64,000 bases of DNA from Hankyongella ginsenosidimutans (GCF_005144965.1 NZ_CP039704.1:2216001-2280000), one strand, 5' to 3'; shown: positions 10,313 to 23,245, counted from the stretch's first letter. Numbers and translations are program-made. Notes: generated from the letters alone by a model not told the origin.

Positions 10313-10467
10313 CTCGTGTTGTGGAATCGAAGTTCGCCACCCGATGAAGACGGGCGGCCGCGCGCGCATTGATTCTAAAACAACACGAGAAACAATGGCT
10401 TATTAGCGTCCTTCTCGAATCTGAAACCCAACTGGGCGCGATGTTGACTGTAACGGAATTCAGATTC
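10313..10467. repeat. Dispersed intergenic repeat, copy 1
   Basis: The 28 bases at 10313-10340 match 57019-57046 at 26 of 28 positions. The segment TGTAACGGAATTCAGATT (10449-10466) matches TGTAACGGATTTCAGATT at 57061-57078. The blocks are about 110 bp apart here but only 14 bp apart in the other copy, so the middle differs. The element lies in the 518-base gap between the histidine kinase and the str-operon promoter, where I see no gene. Confidence 0.6.
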
Positions 10468-10611
10468 GGGCTACACAGGTCCGATTCCGGCATTTGAATG
10501 CCAACCTGCCTGCACCCGGCACTCAAATGTCAAATCCACGCCACGAGCCGGCGCAGGGGCTCACGGGAAGGCCACCGTCGCGTCGCAGCGCGGAAGCCGT
10601 AGAAAATCCCG

Positions 10612-10639
10612 TTGACGGCCCGGCCCCTGTCAATATAAG
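10612..10639 (+). promoter_or_regulatory. Sigma-70-type promoter for the rpsL (str) operon
   Basis: TTGACG at 10612-10617, a 16-nt spacer, then TATAAG at 10634-10639. It is the best promoter match upstream of rpsL and leaves a leader of about 230 nt (to 10874). The leader itself contains no supported gene. A second TATAAA-like box near 10824 could mark another start. Confidence 0.6.
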
Positions 10640-10874
10640 CCCGCGCACGTTCGTGGAGCGCTCCCCGGCGGTTGGCTAGGGCGTGCGCTTTTGCGTAACG
10701 GCAAAGCGCTGATTTTACTGGTTTTGGCCTGTTGGCGGGCTCGAAGTATGGGTCCGTCCGGCGTTTTGTATTTTGAACGCTCCGAGTCGTATGCCGCCCC
10801 GGTGAGGCTTGGCGTGCGGCGGTGTATAAAGCCTCGCTCGAGATGGCGCGGCGAAACGAGAAGGTCGACTGCGA

Positions 10875-11246
10875 ATGCCTACGATTAACCAGTTGGTCCG
10901 CCACGGCCGCGCGCCGCAAAAGGCCCGCAACAAGGTGCCGGCCATGGAGGCTTGCCCGCAGAAGCGTGGTGTGTGCACGCGCGTCTACACCACGACCCCG
11001 AAGAAGCCGAACTCGGCGCTGCGCAAGGTCGCCAAGGTGCGTCTGACCAACGGCTTCGAAGTCATCGGCTACATCCCCGGCGAAGGCCATAACCTGCAGG
11101 AGCACTCGGTGGTGCTGATCCGCGGCGGCCGCGTGAAGGATTTGCCGGGCGTTCGCTACCACGTGCTGCGCGGCGTGCTCGACACGCAAGGCGTCAAGAA
11201 TCGCAAGCAGAGCCGGTCCAAGTACGGCACCAAGCGGCCGAAGTAA
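10875..11246 (+). CDS. rpsL: 30S ribosomal protein S12
   Basis: 123 residues, complete and in frame. S12 sits at the decoding centre and helps check codon-anticodon pairing. The conserved loops [13 protein letters not shown] and [14 protein letters not shown] keep the Lys residues whose replacement gives streptomycin resistance, so the protein is of the sensitive type. GAGAAGG lies upstream of the ATG. First gene of rpsL-rpsG-fusA-tuf. Confidence 0.98.
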   Translation: MPTINQLVRHGRAPQKARNKVPAMEACPQKRGVCTRVYTTTPKKPNSALRKVAKVRLTNGFEVIGYIPGEGHNLQEHSVVLIRGGRVKDLPGVRYHVLRGVLDTQGVKNRKQSRSKYGTKRPK

Positions 11247-11273
11247 GCGGTTTAACCGAGGAGAATAAGCAGT

Positions 11274-13841
<2,568 letters not shown>

Positions 13842-13900
13842 ACGAAGCGGCGCGGCAAGCGTGCGCTGGCCGGGTTTCCAAGAGGAAAGGTTGAAGTAAA

Positions 13901-15091
13901 ATGGCGAAGGCAAAATTCGAACGGACCAAGCCGCACTGCAATATCGGCACCATTGGTCACGTTGACCACGGTAAGACGTCGCTGACGGCAGCGATCACCA
14001 AGGTCCTGGCGGAATCCGGCGGCGCAACCTTCACGGCGTACGATCAAATCGACAAGGCGCCGGAAGAAAAGGCACGCGGCATCACGATCTCGACCAGCCA
14101 CGTCGAGTACGAAACCACCAATCGCCACTACGCCCACGTCGATTGCCCGGGCCACGCCGACTATGTGAAGAACATGATCACCGGCGCCGCGCAGATGGAT
14201 GGCGCGATCCTGGTCGTGTCGGCTGCTGACGGCCCGATGCCGCAGACCCGCGAGCACATCCTGCTCGCCCGCCAGGTCGGCGTGCCGGCCCTGGTTGTGT
14301 TTATGAACAAGGTCGACCTGGCAGAAGACGAAGAGCTGCTGGAGCTGGTCGAGCTGGAAATTCGCGAACTGCTGGCCAAGTACGATTTCCCGGGCGACGA
14401 CATTCCCATCGTCAAGGGTTCGGCTGTGTGCGCGCTGGAAGACAAGCGCCCGGAAATCGGCCGCGACGCCGTGCTGAAGCTGATGGCGGAAGTCGATGCC
14501 TACATCCCGCAGCCGGAGCGTCCGCTGGACAAGACCTTCCTCATGCCGATCGAAGACGTGTTTTCGATCTCGGGCCGCGGCACCGTTGTGACCGGCCGTG
14601 TCGAGACCGGCATTATCAAGGTTGGTGAAGAAGTCGAGATCGTCGGCATCAAGGACACCGTCAAGACGACGGTGACCGGCGTCGAAATGTTCCGCAAGCT
14701 GCTGGATCAGGGTCAGGCCGGCGACAACATCGGCGCCCTGCTGCGCGGTGTCGGTCGTGATGACGTGGAGCGCGGCCAGGTTCTCTGCAAGCCGGGCAGC
14801 ATCAAGCCGCACACCAAGTTCAAGGCCGAAGTCTACGTGCTGTCGAAGGACGAGGGTGGCCGTCACACGCCGTTCTTCGCCAACTACCGCCCGCAGTTCT
14901 ACTTCCGCACCACGGACGTGACCGGCATGGTCAGCCTGCCGGACGGCACCGAAATGGTGATGCCGGGCGACAACGTGGCGCTAACCGTCGAGCTGATTGC
15001 GCCGATCGCGATGGACCAGGGTCTGCGCTTCGCCATCCGCGAAGGCGGCCGCACGGTCGGCGCCGGCGTGGTGGCCGAAATCATCAAGTAA
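13901..15091 (+). CDS. tuf: Elongation factor Tu
   Basis: 396 residues, intact. It delivers aminoacyl-tRNA to the A site as a GTP complex. G1 [11 protein letters not shown]3 [11 protein letters not shown] and G4 NKVD are all present; domains II and III follow and the protein ends VVAEIIK. AGAGGAAAGG lies upstream of the ATG. Last gene of the str operon, followed by a GC-rich hairpin. Confidence 0.98.
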   Translation: MAKAKFERTKPHCNIGTIGHVDHGKTSLTAAITKVLAESGGATFTAYDQIDKAPEEKARGITISTSHVEYETTNRHYAHVDCPGHADYVKNMITGAAQMDGAILVVSAADGPMPQTREHILLARQVGVPALVVFMNKVDLAEDEELLELVELEIRELLAKYDFPGDDIPIVKGSAVCALEDKRPEIGRDAVLKLMAEVDAYIPQPERPLDKTFLMPIEDVFSISGRGTVVTGRVETGIIKVGEEVEIVGIKDTVKTTVTGVEMFRKLLDQGQAGDNIGALLRGVGRDDVERGQVLCKPGSIKPHTKFKAEVYVLSKDEGGRHTPFFANYRPQFYFRTTDVTGMVSLPDGTEMVMPGDNVALTVELIAPIAMDQGLRFAIREGGRTVGAGVVAEIIK

Positions 15092-15102
15092 ACCGCTTAT
15101 AC

Positions 15103-15130
15103 GGCCCGGGAGCCTTACTCCCCGGGCCTT
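15103..15130 (+). terminator. Hairpin terminator after tuf
   Basis: GGCCCGGGAG (15103-15112) pairs with CTCCCCGGGCC (15118-15128), with one bulged C. TTGCTCT follows. The T-tract is weak, so termination may be partial, allowing read-through into rpsJ. Confidence 0.55.
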
Positions 15131-15207
15131 GCTCTGAACGGCGCGGCTTTCGCGCCATGGCGCGCCCCTGCTGATCCGTCAGGGACCGCTGTGCAACCTC
15201 GGGTCAA

Positions 15208-15240
15208 CGCCCTCGCGCCCGCGCGAGGGCGTCGTGTTTT
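15208..15240 (+). promoter_or_regulatory. Strong hairpin in the rpsJ leader (candidate attenuator)
   Basis: CGCCCTCGCGC (15208-15218) pairs perfectly with GCGCGAGGGCG (15221-15231), and TCGTGTTTT follows. It ends 60 nt before the rpsJ ATG. By position it could be a terminator for the str operon or an attenuator controlling the S10 operon. The sequence alone does not decide. Confidence 0.5.
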
Positions 15241-15299
15241 GTGAAGTGATGTCGCCCGCGGAAGGACCGCCGGGCGTGCGAGACAAAGGCAGACGTGAC

Positions 15300-15614
15300 A
15301 TGGAAACGCAGAATATCCGCATTCGCCTGAAGGCGTTCGACCACCGGGTGCTTGATCAGGCGACCAACGAGATCGCCATGACCGCCAAGCGGACGGGTGC
15401 GCTGGTGCGCGGGCCGATCCCGCTGCCGACCCGCATCGAGCGCTTCACGGTCAACCGCAGCCCGCACGTCGACAAGAAGAGCCGCGAGCAGTTCGAGGTG
15501 CGCACCTTCAAGCGCCTGCTCGACATCGTGGACCCGACACCGCAGACGGTGGACGCCCTGATGAAACTTGATCTGGCGGCGGGCGTGGACATCGAAATTA
15601 AGTTGCAAGCCTAA
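15300..15614 (+). CDS. rpsJ: 30S ribosomal protein S10 (NusE)
   Basis: 104 residues, complete. S10 is part of the 30S head and also acts as NusE in transcription antitermination. The start at [16 protein letters not shown] matches the family; earlier in-frame codons would add a non-conserved extension. [19 protein letters not shown] and the C-terminal [10 protein letters not shown] are typical. Here it is separated from rplC by an unusually long 231-nt gap. Confidence 0.97.
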   Translation: METQNIRIRLKAFDHRVLDQATNEIAMTAKRTGALVRGPIPLPTRIERFTVNRSPHVDKKSREQFEVRTFKRLLDIVDPTPQTVDALMKLDLAAGVDIEIKLQA

Positions 15615-15845
15615 CCCGCTTCTGACATAAGCGCGGCTTCCGCGATTCACGCGCGTTTTAAGTGGGCTTGAGGCCTGTTCCGATCCGGAGCTGGCCGTCA
15701 AACTGCCGGGGATGATCCCGGTGTGTGACCATCCGCCGCCATCCTGGCGCGGGGTCAAGCTCGGACAGGCGATCGACCGCCGGCAGCTTCGCTACGCTGC
15801 AATAACGGTCTTTTTCCCCGAGCCTCTGACAGGAGTGAGTGCGCC
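15615..15845 (+). other. Long rpsJ-rplC spacer
   Basis: 231 bases with no supported gene, where ribosomal operons usually leave a few tens of bases. It contains short GC-rich inverted repeats (GCCGGGGATGATCCCGG near 15701-15721) and ends with GACAGGAGTGAGTGCGCC, the rplC ribosome-binding site. It may hold an internal promoter or a leader structure. Confidence 0.5.
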
Positions 15846-16600
15846 ATGCGCACAGGTGTTATTGCGAAAAGGTGGGCATGACCCGCCTGTTCCAGGAGGA
15901 CGGCCGCCACGTGCCCGTGACGGTGCTGTCGCTCGACGGCTGCCAGGTCGTTGCCCACCGTACCATGGAGCGCGACGGCTACACGGCTGTGCAGCTCGGT
16001 GCCGGGGCCGCCAAGGTCAAGAACGTCGCCAAGCCGCAGCGCGGCCACTTCGCCAAGGCGGAAGTGGAGCCGAAGAAGGCGGTTGCCGAATTCCGCGTGA
16101 ATGCGGACGGCCTCGTCGATGTCGGCGCTGTGCTGTCGGCCGAGCACTTCCTGGCGGGTCAGTATGTCGACGTGACGGGCGTCACCGTCGGCAAGGGCTT
16201 TGCCGGTGCGATGAAGCGCTGGAACTTCGGCGGTCTGCGCGCGACTCACGGTGTGTCGGTCAGCCACCGCTCGCACGGTTCGACCGGTAACCGCCAGGAT
16301 CCGGGCAAGACCTTCAAGAACAAGAAGATGGCCGGCCACATGGGCGACCGTCAACGCACCCAGCAGAACCTCGAGATCGTGCGCACCGACGCCGAGCGCG
16401 GCCTGATCTTCGTGCGCGGCTCGGTTCCGGGTGCCAAGGGCGGCTGGCTGATGGTCAAGGACGCCGTGAAGATGGCGGCACCGACCGGCGCGCCGTATCC
16501 GGCGGCCATTCGCATGGTCGACGCTGGGGTGGTCAGCGACGCGCAGCCGGCGGCCGACGTGGCTGTCGAGGCTCCGGCAACCGAAGACGCTGGAGAATAA
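15846..16600 (+). CDS. rplC: 50S ribosomal protein L3 (one sequence break)
   Basis: L3 binds 23S rRNA early and reaches to the peptidyl-transferase centre. One A is missing near 15867 (A4 for A5), so [17 protein letters not shown] runs across the break. The conserved [20 protein letters not shown] is present. The repaired protein of about 251 aa is longer than the E. coli one because of an Ala-rich tail after [14 protein letters not shown], a common alphaproteobacterial feature. The stop is 2 bp before rplD. Confidence 0.95.
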
Positions 16601-16602
16601 CC

Positions 16603-17222
16603 ATGAAAATCGAAGTCAAAACCCTGGATGCGGCGTCGGCGGGCGAGATCGACCTGAAGGACGAGATCTTCGGCCTGGAAGTCCGCAAGGATATCCTGCA
16701 CCGCGTCATCACCTGGCAGCTTGCCAACCGTCGTGCTCCGGCGCGCGCCGCGAGCGCAGCGACGTCAGCCTGACCGGCAAGAAGATGTACAAGCAGAAGG
16801 GCACCGGCGGCGCTCGTCACGGCAACCGCGCCGCGCCGCAGTTCCGCAAGGGCGGCAAGGCGCATGGTCCGCGCGCCCGCACCTTCGAGCAGGGCCTGAA
16901 CAAGAAGATCCGCGCGCTCGGCCTCAAGACGGCGCTGTCCGCCAAGCAGGCGGAAGGCAAGCTGATCGTGGTCGACACGCTGTCCCTGTCCGACGCCAAG
17001 ACGAAGGTGCTGGCGGAGCGTCTGACCAAGCTCGGCATTCGCAGCGGCCTGTTCATCGATGGCGCGACCGTCGATACCGGGTTCCGCCTGGCCTGCGCCA
17101 ACCTGCCGAAGATCGACGCGCTGCCGGCGATCGGCGCCAACGTCTATGACATCCTCAACCACGAGACCCTGGTGTTGACCCGCTCGGCGATCGAACAGCT
17201 GGAGGCGCGCTTCCATGGCTAA
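16603..17222 (+). CDS. rplD: 50S ribosomal protein L4 (one sequence break)
   Basis: L4 lines the exit tunnel; in some bacteria it also represses its own operon. The N-terminus [20 protein letters not shown] is in the first frame. One base is missing near 16750, in the GC-rich ARAAR region, after which [20 protein letters not shown], the tunnel loop, continues. Repaired length about 206 aa. Its end overlaps the rplW start by 8 bp, suggesting coupled translation. Confidence 0.95.
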
Positions 17223-17517
17223 CGCACTCAAGCATTACGATGTGATCCTGTCGCCGGTCATCACCGAGAAGTCGACCATGGTCACCGAGTTCGGCCAGTA
17301 TGTGTTCAAGGTGGCGCTCGACGCCAGCAAGGACGACGTCAAGGCTGCGGTCGAGGCGCTGTTCAAGGGCGTGAAGGTCAAGGCGGTCAATACGATCGTC
17401 GCCAAGGGCAAGACCAAGCGCTGGAAGGGTGCGCCGTACCGGCGTTCGGATTTCAAGAAAGCGATCGTCACGCTGTCCGAAGGGCAGATCGACCTGACGG
17501 CGCCGGAACTGAAGTAA
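17215..17517 (+). CDS. rplW: 50S ribosomal protein L23
   Basis: 100 residues, intact. L23 sits at the tunnel exit and docks trigger factor and [18 protein letters not shown] and [20 protein letters not shown] are conserved. The start overlaps the rplD end by 8 bp, and rplB follows after 18 bp. Confidence 0.97.
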   Translation: MANALKHYDVILSPVITEKSTMVTEFGQYVFKVALDASKDDVKAAVEALFKGVKVKAVNTIVAKGKTKRWKGAPYRRSDFKKAIVTLSEGQIDLTAPELK

Positions 17518-17535
17518 GGCTGGCGGGAGTCACAC

Positions 17536-18369
17536 ATGGCACTCAAGACATACAAACCGACCAGCACCGCGCGGCGTGGCCTTGTCCTCGTCGATCGCTC
17601 GTCGCTGTGGAAGGGCAAGCCGGTCAAGACCTTGACCGAAGGCCTCAACAAGACCGGCGGCCGCAACAACAAGGGCCACGCGACCAACCGCACCATCGGC
17701 GGCGGTCACAAGCGCAGCTACCGGATCATCGATTTCAAGCGGCGCCGCTGGGACGAGCCGGCGACCGTCGAGCGGCTGGAGTATGACCCCAACCGCACGG
17801 CGTTCATCGCGCTCATCAAGTACCCGGACGGCCAGGTGAGCTACATCATCGCGCCGCAGCGCCTGAGCGTCGGCGACACCGTGATCGCCGGCCGCAAGGT
17901 CGATGTGAAGCCGGGCAACGCCATGGAAATCGGCAACATGCCGGTTGGCACCATCGCCCACAACATCGAGCTGAAGCCCGGCAAGGGTGCGCAGATTGCG
18001 CGTTCGGCTGGCGCGTTCGCGCAGATCGCCGGCCGCGACAAGGGCATGGTGATCGTGCGCCTGATGTCGGGCGAGCAGCGCCTGGTGCGCGGCGACTGCA
18101 TGGCTTCGGTCGGTGCGGTTTCCAACCCGGACTTCGCGAACCAGCATCTGGCCAAGGCCGGCCGCAACCGCTGGCTGGGCGTGCGTCCGCTGGTGCGCGG
18201 CGTCGCCAAGAACCCGGTCGACCACCCGCACGGCGGCGGTGAAGGCCGCACGTCCGGTGGCCGCCACCCGGTGACCCCGTGGGGCAAGCCGACCAAGGGC
18301 GCGAAGACCCGGCATAACAAGGCGACCGACAAGTTCATTGTCCGCAGCCGTCACGCGAGGAAGAAGTAA
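17536..18369 (+). CDS. rplB: 50S ribosomal protein L2
   Basis: 277 residues, intact. L2 is needed for subunit association and peptidyl transfer. The conserved [17 protein letters not shown], with the functionally important His, is present, followed by [21 protein letters not shown]. The N-terminal [17 protein letters not shown] is typical of alphaproteobacteria. Confidence 0.98.
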   Translation: MALKTYKPTSTARRGLVLVDRSSLWKGKPVKTLTEGLNKTGGRNNKGHATNRTIGGGHKRSYRIIDFKRRRWDEPATVERLEYDPNRTAFIALIKYPDGQVSYIIAPQRLSVGDTVIAGRKVDVKPGNAMEIGNMPVGTIAHNIELKPGKGAQIARSAGAFAQIAGRDKGMVIVRLMSGEQRLVRGDCMASVGAVSNPDFANQHLAKAGRNRWLGVRPLVRGVAKNPVDHPHGGGEGRTSGGRHPVTPWGKPTKGAKTRHNKATDKFIVRSRHARKK

Positions 18370-18372
18370 GCC

Positions 18373-18653
18373 ATGGCGCGTTCGGTTTGGAAGGGTCCGT
18401 TCGTGGACCTGTATTTGCTGAAAAGGCGGAAGCCGCGCACAGCGCTGGTGCTGCCCGCACGCCGATCAAGACCTGGTCGCGCCGTTCGACGATCCTGCCG
18501 GATTTCGTCGGCCTGACCTTCAACGTCTACAACGGCAAGAAGTTCATCCCGGTCTTCGTGAACGAGGAAATGGTGGGTCACAAGCTCGGCGAGTTTGCAC
18601 CGACCCGCAACTTCCCCGGCCACGCTGCCGACAAGAAAGCGAAGAGGGGCTAA
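18373..18653 (+). CDS. rpsS: 30S ribosomal protein S19 (one sequence break)
   Basis: S19 is a 30S head protein that contacts S13. [17 protein letters not shown] is in the first frame. One A is missing near 18424 (A4 for A5), after which [20 protein letters not shown] continues to the conserved [18 protein letters not shown]. Repaired length about 93 aa. It lies 3 bp after rplB and 1 bp before rplV. Confidence 0.95.
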
Positions 18654-18654
18654 C

Positions 18655-19035
18655 ATGAGCAAGCCGAAAGCTCCCCGTCGCGTTGACGAGAAAGAAGCGC
18701 TGGCCGTGAACACCATGGTTCGCGGCAGCCCGCGCAAGCTGAATCTTGTCGCCGGCCTGATCCGCGGCCGCAGCGCGCAGGATGCATTGAACGTGCTGAC
18801 CTTCTCGAAGCGCGCCATGGCCGTTGACGTCAAGAAGGTGCTTCAGAGCGCCATCGCCAACGCCGAAAACAATCACCAGCTCGATGTCGACGCCCTGGTC
18901 GTCAAGGAAGCCAGCGTCGGCAAATCAATGAGCATGCGCCGCTTCATGACCCGCGGCCGTGGCCGCTCGGCGCCGATCGTCAAGCCGTTCAGCCGCATTC
19001 GCATCGTCGTGCGCGAAGTCGAGGAGCAAGCCTGA
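18655..19035 (+). CDS. rplV: 50S ribosomal protein L22
   Basis: 126 residues, intact. Its extended hairpin helps form the exit tunnel and is a site of macrolide resistance. The start at [18 protein letters not shown] is set by the overlap geometry; [18 protein letters not shown] and the hairpin [20 protein letters not shown] are conserved. The stop overlaps the rpsC start (TGATG). Confidence 0.97.
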   Translation: MSKPKAPRRVDEKEALAVNTMVRGSPRKLNLVAGLIRGRSAQDALNVLTFSKRAMAVDVKKVLQSAIANAENNHQLDVDALVVKEASVGKSMSMRRFMTRGRGRSAPIVKPFSRIRIVVREVEEQA

Positions 19036-19746
19036 TGGGCCAGAAAACGTCACCGATCGGGCTGCGTCTGCAGATCAACCGCACCTGGGACAGCCGTTGG
19101 TTCGCCAGCCGCGAGGAATACGGCCGTCTGCTGCACGAAGACCTGAAGATCCGCCGCTTCGTCCTGAAGGAAGTGCCGCAGGCCGCGATCTCAAGGTCGT
19201 GATCGAGCGCCCGGCCAAGCTGTGCCGCGTCGCCATCTACTGCGCGCGCCCGGGCGTCATCATCGGCAAGAAGGGCGCGGACATCGACAAACTGCGCAAG
19301 CAGATCCAGGCGCTCACCAAGTCGGAAGTGTCGCTGAACATCGTCGAAATCCGCAAGCCGGAAATCGATGCCCAACTGGTCGCGCAGTCGATCGCCGACC
19401 AGCTTGAGCGCCGGATCGCATTCCGTCGCGCCATGAAGCGCGCCGTGCAGTCGGCCCTGCGTCTGGCGCCGGCGGCATCAAGATCACCTGCGCCGGCCGT
19501 CTGGGCGGCGCGGAGATCGCACGCACCGAGTGGTATCGCGAAGGCCGTGTGCCGCTGCACACCCTGCGCGCCAACATCGATTACGCGGAAGGCCAGGCAC
19601 ATACCGCTTATGGCGTCTGCGGCATCAAGGTCTGGATCTTCAAGGGTGAGATCCTCGGCCACGATCCGCTGTCCCAGGACCGGCTGATGCTGGAAGCGCA
19701 AACCTCCGGCGGCGGCTCCGGCGGTCGCCCGGGCCGCGACAGGTAA
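19035..19746 (+). CDS. rpsC: 30S ribosomal protein S3 (two sequence breaks)
   Basis: S3 binds the 30S head near the mRNA entry and has helicase activity with S4. The start is [20 protein letters not shown]. The KH domain [20 protein letters not shown] lies in the second frame. The end [20 protein letters not shown] lies in the third. One-base losses occur near 19193 (ATCTCAAGG) and near 19470 (CTGGCGCC for CTGGGCGCC). Repaired length about 237 aa. The start overlaps the rplV stop. Confidence 0.95.
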
Positions 19747-19758
19747 GGCGAACAGACA

Positions 19759-20183
19759 ATGCTGCAACCGAAACGAACGAAATTCCGCAAGGCCTTCAAG
19801 GGCCGCATCCACGGCAACGCCAAGGGTGGCTTCACGCTGAACCACGGTGCCTTCGGCCTCAAGGCCCTGGAGCCGGAGCGGGTGACTGCACGCCAGATCG
19901 AGGCGGCGCGCCGCGCCATCTCGCGTCACATCAAGCGCGCTGGTCGTCTGTGGATCCGTATCTTCCCGGACCTGCCGGTCTCCAGCAAGCCGGCGGAAGT
20001 CCGCATGGGTTCCGGCAAGGGCTCGCCCGAATTCTGGGTCGCCCGCGTCCACCCGGGCCGGATTCTTTTGAACTGGACGGCGTGCCTGCCGATATCGCCC
20101 GCGGTGCTTTCGAGCGTGCGGCCGCCAAGCTGCCGATCCGCACCAAGTTCGTCGCCCGTCTGGGCGAAAACCTGGAGGACTAA
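19759..20183 (+). CDS. rplP: 50S ribosomal protein L16 (one sequence break)
   Basis: L16 organises the A-site region of 23S r[22 protein letters not shown] and [20 protein letters not shown] are typical. One base is missing near 20067 (TTCTTTTGAA, likely T5), after which [20 protein letters not shown] continues to the end. Repaired length about 141 aa. rpmC follows after 4 bp. Confidence 0.95.
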
Positions 20184-20187
20184 GGTG

Positions 20188-20391
20188 ATGGATTACGCAG
20201 AACTCCAGCACAAGACCGATGATCAGCTGGCCGACGAGCTGCTGTCTCTGAAGAAGGAGCAGTTCAACCTGCGCTTCCAGTCGGCGACCGGCCAGTTGCA
20301 GAGCCCGACGCGCGCGCGCGCCGTGCGCCGCACGATCGCCCGCATCATGACGTTGCAGAATGCGCGCCGTCGCGCATCCGCCAGCGCGTAA
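20188..20391 (+). CDS. rpmC: 50S ribosomal protein L29
   Basis: 67 residues. L29 lies beside the tunnel exit next to L23. The start [20 protein letters not shown], with AAGG just upstream, and the motif [17 protein letters not shown] identify it. Tightly packed between rplP and rpsQ. Confidence 0.96.
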   Translation: MDYAELQHKTDDQLADELLSLKKEQFNLRFQSATGQLQSPTRARAVRRTIARIMTLQNARRRASASA

Positions 20392-20403
20392 AGGATAGAC
20401 GAC

Positions 20404-20679
20404 ATGCCAAAGCGCATACTGCAAGGCACCGTGGTGTCCGACAAAGGGAACAAGACCGTCGTGGTGCTCGTCGAGCGTCGCGTGCGTCACCCGCTGTACG
20501 GCAAGATCATCCGCCGCTCGAAGAAGTACCACGCGCATGACGAGGAAAACGCGATCCGCGCGGGCGACATCGTGCGCATCGAAGAGTGCCGGCCGATCTC
20601 CAAGCTGAAGACCTGGCGCGTGCTCGACAAGGTGTCCGGCGTGGTTGAGGCATCCGTCGTTGAAGGAGCTGCCCAATGA
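20404..20679 (+). CDS. rpsQ: 30S ribosomal protein S17
   Basis: 91 residues, intact. An early-binding 30S protein with an OB fold. [20 protein letters not shown] and [19 protein letters not shown] are conserved. A C-terminal tail after WRVLDKVSG extends the E. coli length. It overlaps the rplN start by 4 bp. Confidence 0.97.
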   Translation: MPKRILQGTVVSDKGNKTVVVLVERRVRHPLYGKIIRRSKKYHAHDEENAIRAGDIVRIEECRPISKLKTWRVLDKVSGVVEASVVEGAAQ

Positions 20680-21043
20680 TCCAGATGCAGTCCAACCTGG
20701 ATGTGGCCGACAACTCGGGTGCCAAGCGCGTGATGTGTATCAAGGTGCTCGGCGGCTCCAAGCGCCGTACGGCCGGCGTTGGCGACGTGATCGTGGTATC
20801 GGTCAAGGAAGCCAGCCCGCGCGGCCGGGTGAAGAAGGGTGACGTGCACCGCGCCGTCATCGTGCGCACCGCCAGGACGTGCGTCGCGCTGACGGTTCGG
20901 TGATCCGCTTCGACCGCAATGCGGCTGTTCTGATCAACAAGAACATGGAGCCGATCGGCACCCGTATCTTCGGTCCGGTCGTGCGCGAACTGCGCGCCAA
21001 GAACCACATGAAGATCATCTCGCTGGCCCCGGAGGTGCTGTAA
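20676..21043 (+). CDS. rplN: 50S ribosomal protein L14 (one sequence break)
   Basis: L14 forms an intersubunit bridge and binds the silencing factor Rsf[21 protein letters not shown] opens the first frame. One base is missing near 20875 (GCCAGGAC), and [20 protein letters not shown] then continues to the conserved end [10 protein letters not shown]. Repaired length is 122 aa, the family standard. TAATG joins it to rplX. Confidence 0.95.
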
Positions 21044-21366
21044 TGTCCGCGGCGAAAATCAAGAAGGGCGACCGCGTCGTCGTCCTGTCCGGCAAGGACA
21101 AAGGCAAGCACGGCACGGTGCTGAAGAGCCTGCCCAAGGATGGCAAGGTCGTGGTGGAAGGCGTGAACGTTGTCGCGCGTCACCGCAAGGCGAGCCAGGT
21201 CAACCCGCAGGGCGGTATCGAGCGCTCCGAGGCACCGATCTTCGCGTGCAAGGTCGCACTGGAAGACCCGAAGACCGGCAAGCCGTCCCGCGTCGGCTTC
21301 AAGGTTCAGGAAAATGGAACCAAGGTCCGTGTGGCCAAGCGTTCCGGTGAGGTGGTCAATGGCTGA
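21043..21366 (+). CDS. rplX: 50S ribosomal protein L24
   Basis: 107 residues, intact. One of the two assembly initiators of the 50S subunit. It contains the KOW motif [40 protein letters not shown] is conserved. Its end overlaps the rplE start. Confidence 0.97.
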   Translation: MSAAKIKKGDRVVVLSGKDKGKHGTVLKSLPKDGKVVVEGVNVVARHRKASQVNPQGGIERSEAPIFACKVALEDPKTGKPSRVGFKVQENGTKVRVAKRSGEVVNG

Positions 21367-21948
21367 CATCGAACTGCAAACTCCGCGCTTCAAGACGCTC
21401 TACGACACCAAGGTCCGCCCGGCGCTCGTCGAGGAGTTCGGCTACAAGAACGTCATGGAAGTGCCGAAGCTGACGAAGATCGTCATCAACATGGGCGTTG
21501 GCGAGGCAACCCAGGATCGCAAGCGCGTCGAGCAGGCCGCTGCGGAAATGGCGCTGATCGCCGGTCAGAAGCCGATCATCTGCCGCGCCAAGAAGTCGAT
21601 CGCCCAGTTCAAGCTGCGCGAAGGCATGGCGATCGGCTGCAGGTGACCCTGCGCAAGGCGCACATGTACGAATTTCTCGATCGCTTGATCACCATCGCGC
21701 TGCCGCGCGTGCGCGACTTCCGGGGCGTGAACCCGAAGTCGTTCGACGGCCGCGGCAACTATGCGCTGGGTCTCAAGGAACAGATCGTGTTCCCGGAAAT
21801 CAATTACGACAAGATCGAGAAGATCCGGGGCATGGACATCATCATCTGCACCACCGCACGCACCGACGAGGAGGCGCGCGCTTTGCTGAAAGGCTTTAAC
21901 ATGCCGTTCTGGGGTCAGACCCAGGATTCAGCCAAGCAAGCGGCCTAA
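21359..21948 (+). CDS. rplE: 50S ribosomal protein L5 (one sequence break)
   Basis: L5 carries 5S rRNA into the central protuberance. [20 protein letters not shown] begins the frame. One base is missing near 21641 (TGCAGGTG, where IGCKVTLR expects TGCAAGGTG). The rest, [20 protein letters not shown], is in the next frame. Repaired length about 196 aa. The start overlaps rplX by 8 bp. Confidence 0.95.
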
Positions 21949-21966
21949 CCACCGGGAAGGACCAAT

Positions 21967-22272
21967 ATGGCCAAGCTGAGTTCGATCAACAAGAACGAGC
22001 GCCGCAAGAAGCTGGCGAAGAAGACCGCCACCAAGATTGCGCGCCTGAAGGCGATCGCGAATGACGAGTCGCTGGACGAAAACGAGCGCCTGGTGGCGCG
22101 CCTGAAAATGGCGGAGCTGCCGCGCAACGGCAACCCGACCCGGGTTCGCAACCGCTGCGAAGTGACCGGGCGTCCGCGTGCTTTCTATCGCAAGTTCAAG
22201 ATGTCGCGCGTCTCGCTGCGCGAACTTGGCAACAAGGGCCTGATTCCGGGCCTTGTTAAGTCGAGCTGGTAA
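21967..22272 (+). CDS. rpsN: 30S ribosomal protein S14
   Basis: 101 residues, intact. The long, zinc-free form: [18 protein letters not shown] lacks the CxxC pairs of the short form. [20 protein letters not shown] is the conserved C-terminus. GGGAAGGACC lies upstream of the ATG. Confidence 0.97.
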   Translation: MAKLSSINKNERRKKLAKKTATKIARLKAIANDESLDENERLVARLKMAELPRNGNPTRVRNRCEVTGRPRAFYRKFKMSRVSLRELGNKGLIPGLVKSSW

Positions 22273-22287
22273 GGGAGGGCGACACAC

Positions 22288-22685
22288 ATGGCTTTGACCG
22301 ATCCTCTCGGCGATATGCTGACCCGCATCCGTAACGGCCAGCGCGCGCGCATCGACATGGTGACCTCGCCGGCGTCGAAAATCCGCGCCCGCGTGCTTGA
22401 CGTGTTGCAGCGCGAAGGCTTCATCCGCGGCTACTCGGAAATCGAGCAACGCGCCGGCATCAGGAACTGCGCATCGAGCTGAAGTACTTCGAAGGCGGCC
22501 CGGCGATCCAGCACATCCGCCGCGTCTCGAAGCCCGGCCTGCGCGTCTATTCCGGCGTCGGCGAGCTGCCGCGCGTCCGCAATGGTTTAGGCATCACGAT
22601 CGTATCGACGCCACGCGGCGTGCTCTCGGACGCCGAGGCGCGCGAGCAGAACGTCGGCGGCGAAGTGCTCTGCGAAGTATTCTAA
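22288..22685 (+). CDS. rpsH: 30S ribosomal protein S8 (one sequence break)
   Basis: S8 organises the central 30S domain and, in E. coli, represses the spc operon. [20 protein letters not shown] is clear. One base is missing near 22464 (ATCAGGAACTG), after which [20 protein letters not shown] and [14 protein letters not shown] follow. Repaired length 132 aa. Confidence 0.95.
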
Positions 22686-22698
22686 CGGAGACGTCCCC

Positions 22699-23233
22699 GT
22701 GTCACGTATCGGTAAAACCCGTTCCGGTGCCGGCTGGCGTCACAGCCGAGCTCACCGGCACCCAGCTCTCGGTCAAGGGACCGAAGGGCCAGCTCTCCAT
22801 GCGCATCGCGGACGAAGTGGTCGCGACCCTGGAGAATGGCTCGGTCCTGGTCCAGCCGCGCGACAGCGAAGACAAGCGCTGCCGCCAGTTCTGGGGCATG
22901 CAGCGCACGCTGGTCTCCAATCTGGTCCAAGGTGTGTCTGGCGGCTTCCAGAAGGTGCTGGAAATGACCGGGGTCGGCTATCGCGCCTCGGTTCAGGGCA
23001 GCATGCTGAAGCTCCAGCTCGGCTACAGCCACGATATCGAATATGCGATCCCGGATGGCATCCAGGTCAAGTGCCCGGACCAGACGACGATCGAGATCAG
23101 TGGCATCGACCGCCAGCTCGTTGGTCAGGTCGCGGCGGAAATCCGCCGGTGGCGCAAGCCCGAACCCTACAAGGGCAAGGGTGTGCGCTATCGCGGCGAG
23201 TTCATCTTCCGCAAGGAAGGCAAGAAGAAGTAA
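22699..23233 (+). CDS. rplF: 50S ribosomal protein L6 (two-base sequence break)
   Basis: L6 lies beside the factor-binding site of the 50S subunit. GTG start, giving [15 protein letters not shown]. The supplied sequence has A4 near 22714 where two Lys codons require A6, so two bases are missing. [20 protein letters not shown] and [18 protein letters not shown] are conserved. Repaired length about 178 aa. Confidence 0.95.
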
Positions 23234-23245
23234 GGACTGGCGACG

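Noticed and set aside
10254..10526. 90-codon frame on the minus strand upstream of rpsL
   Set aside because: No ribosome-binding site, atypical composition, and it overlaps a dispersed repeat.
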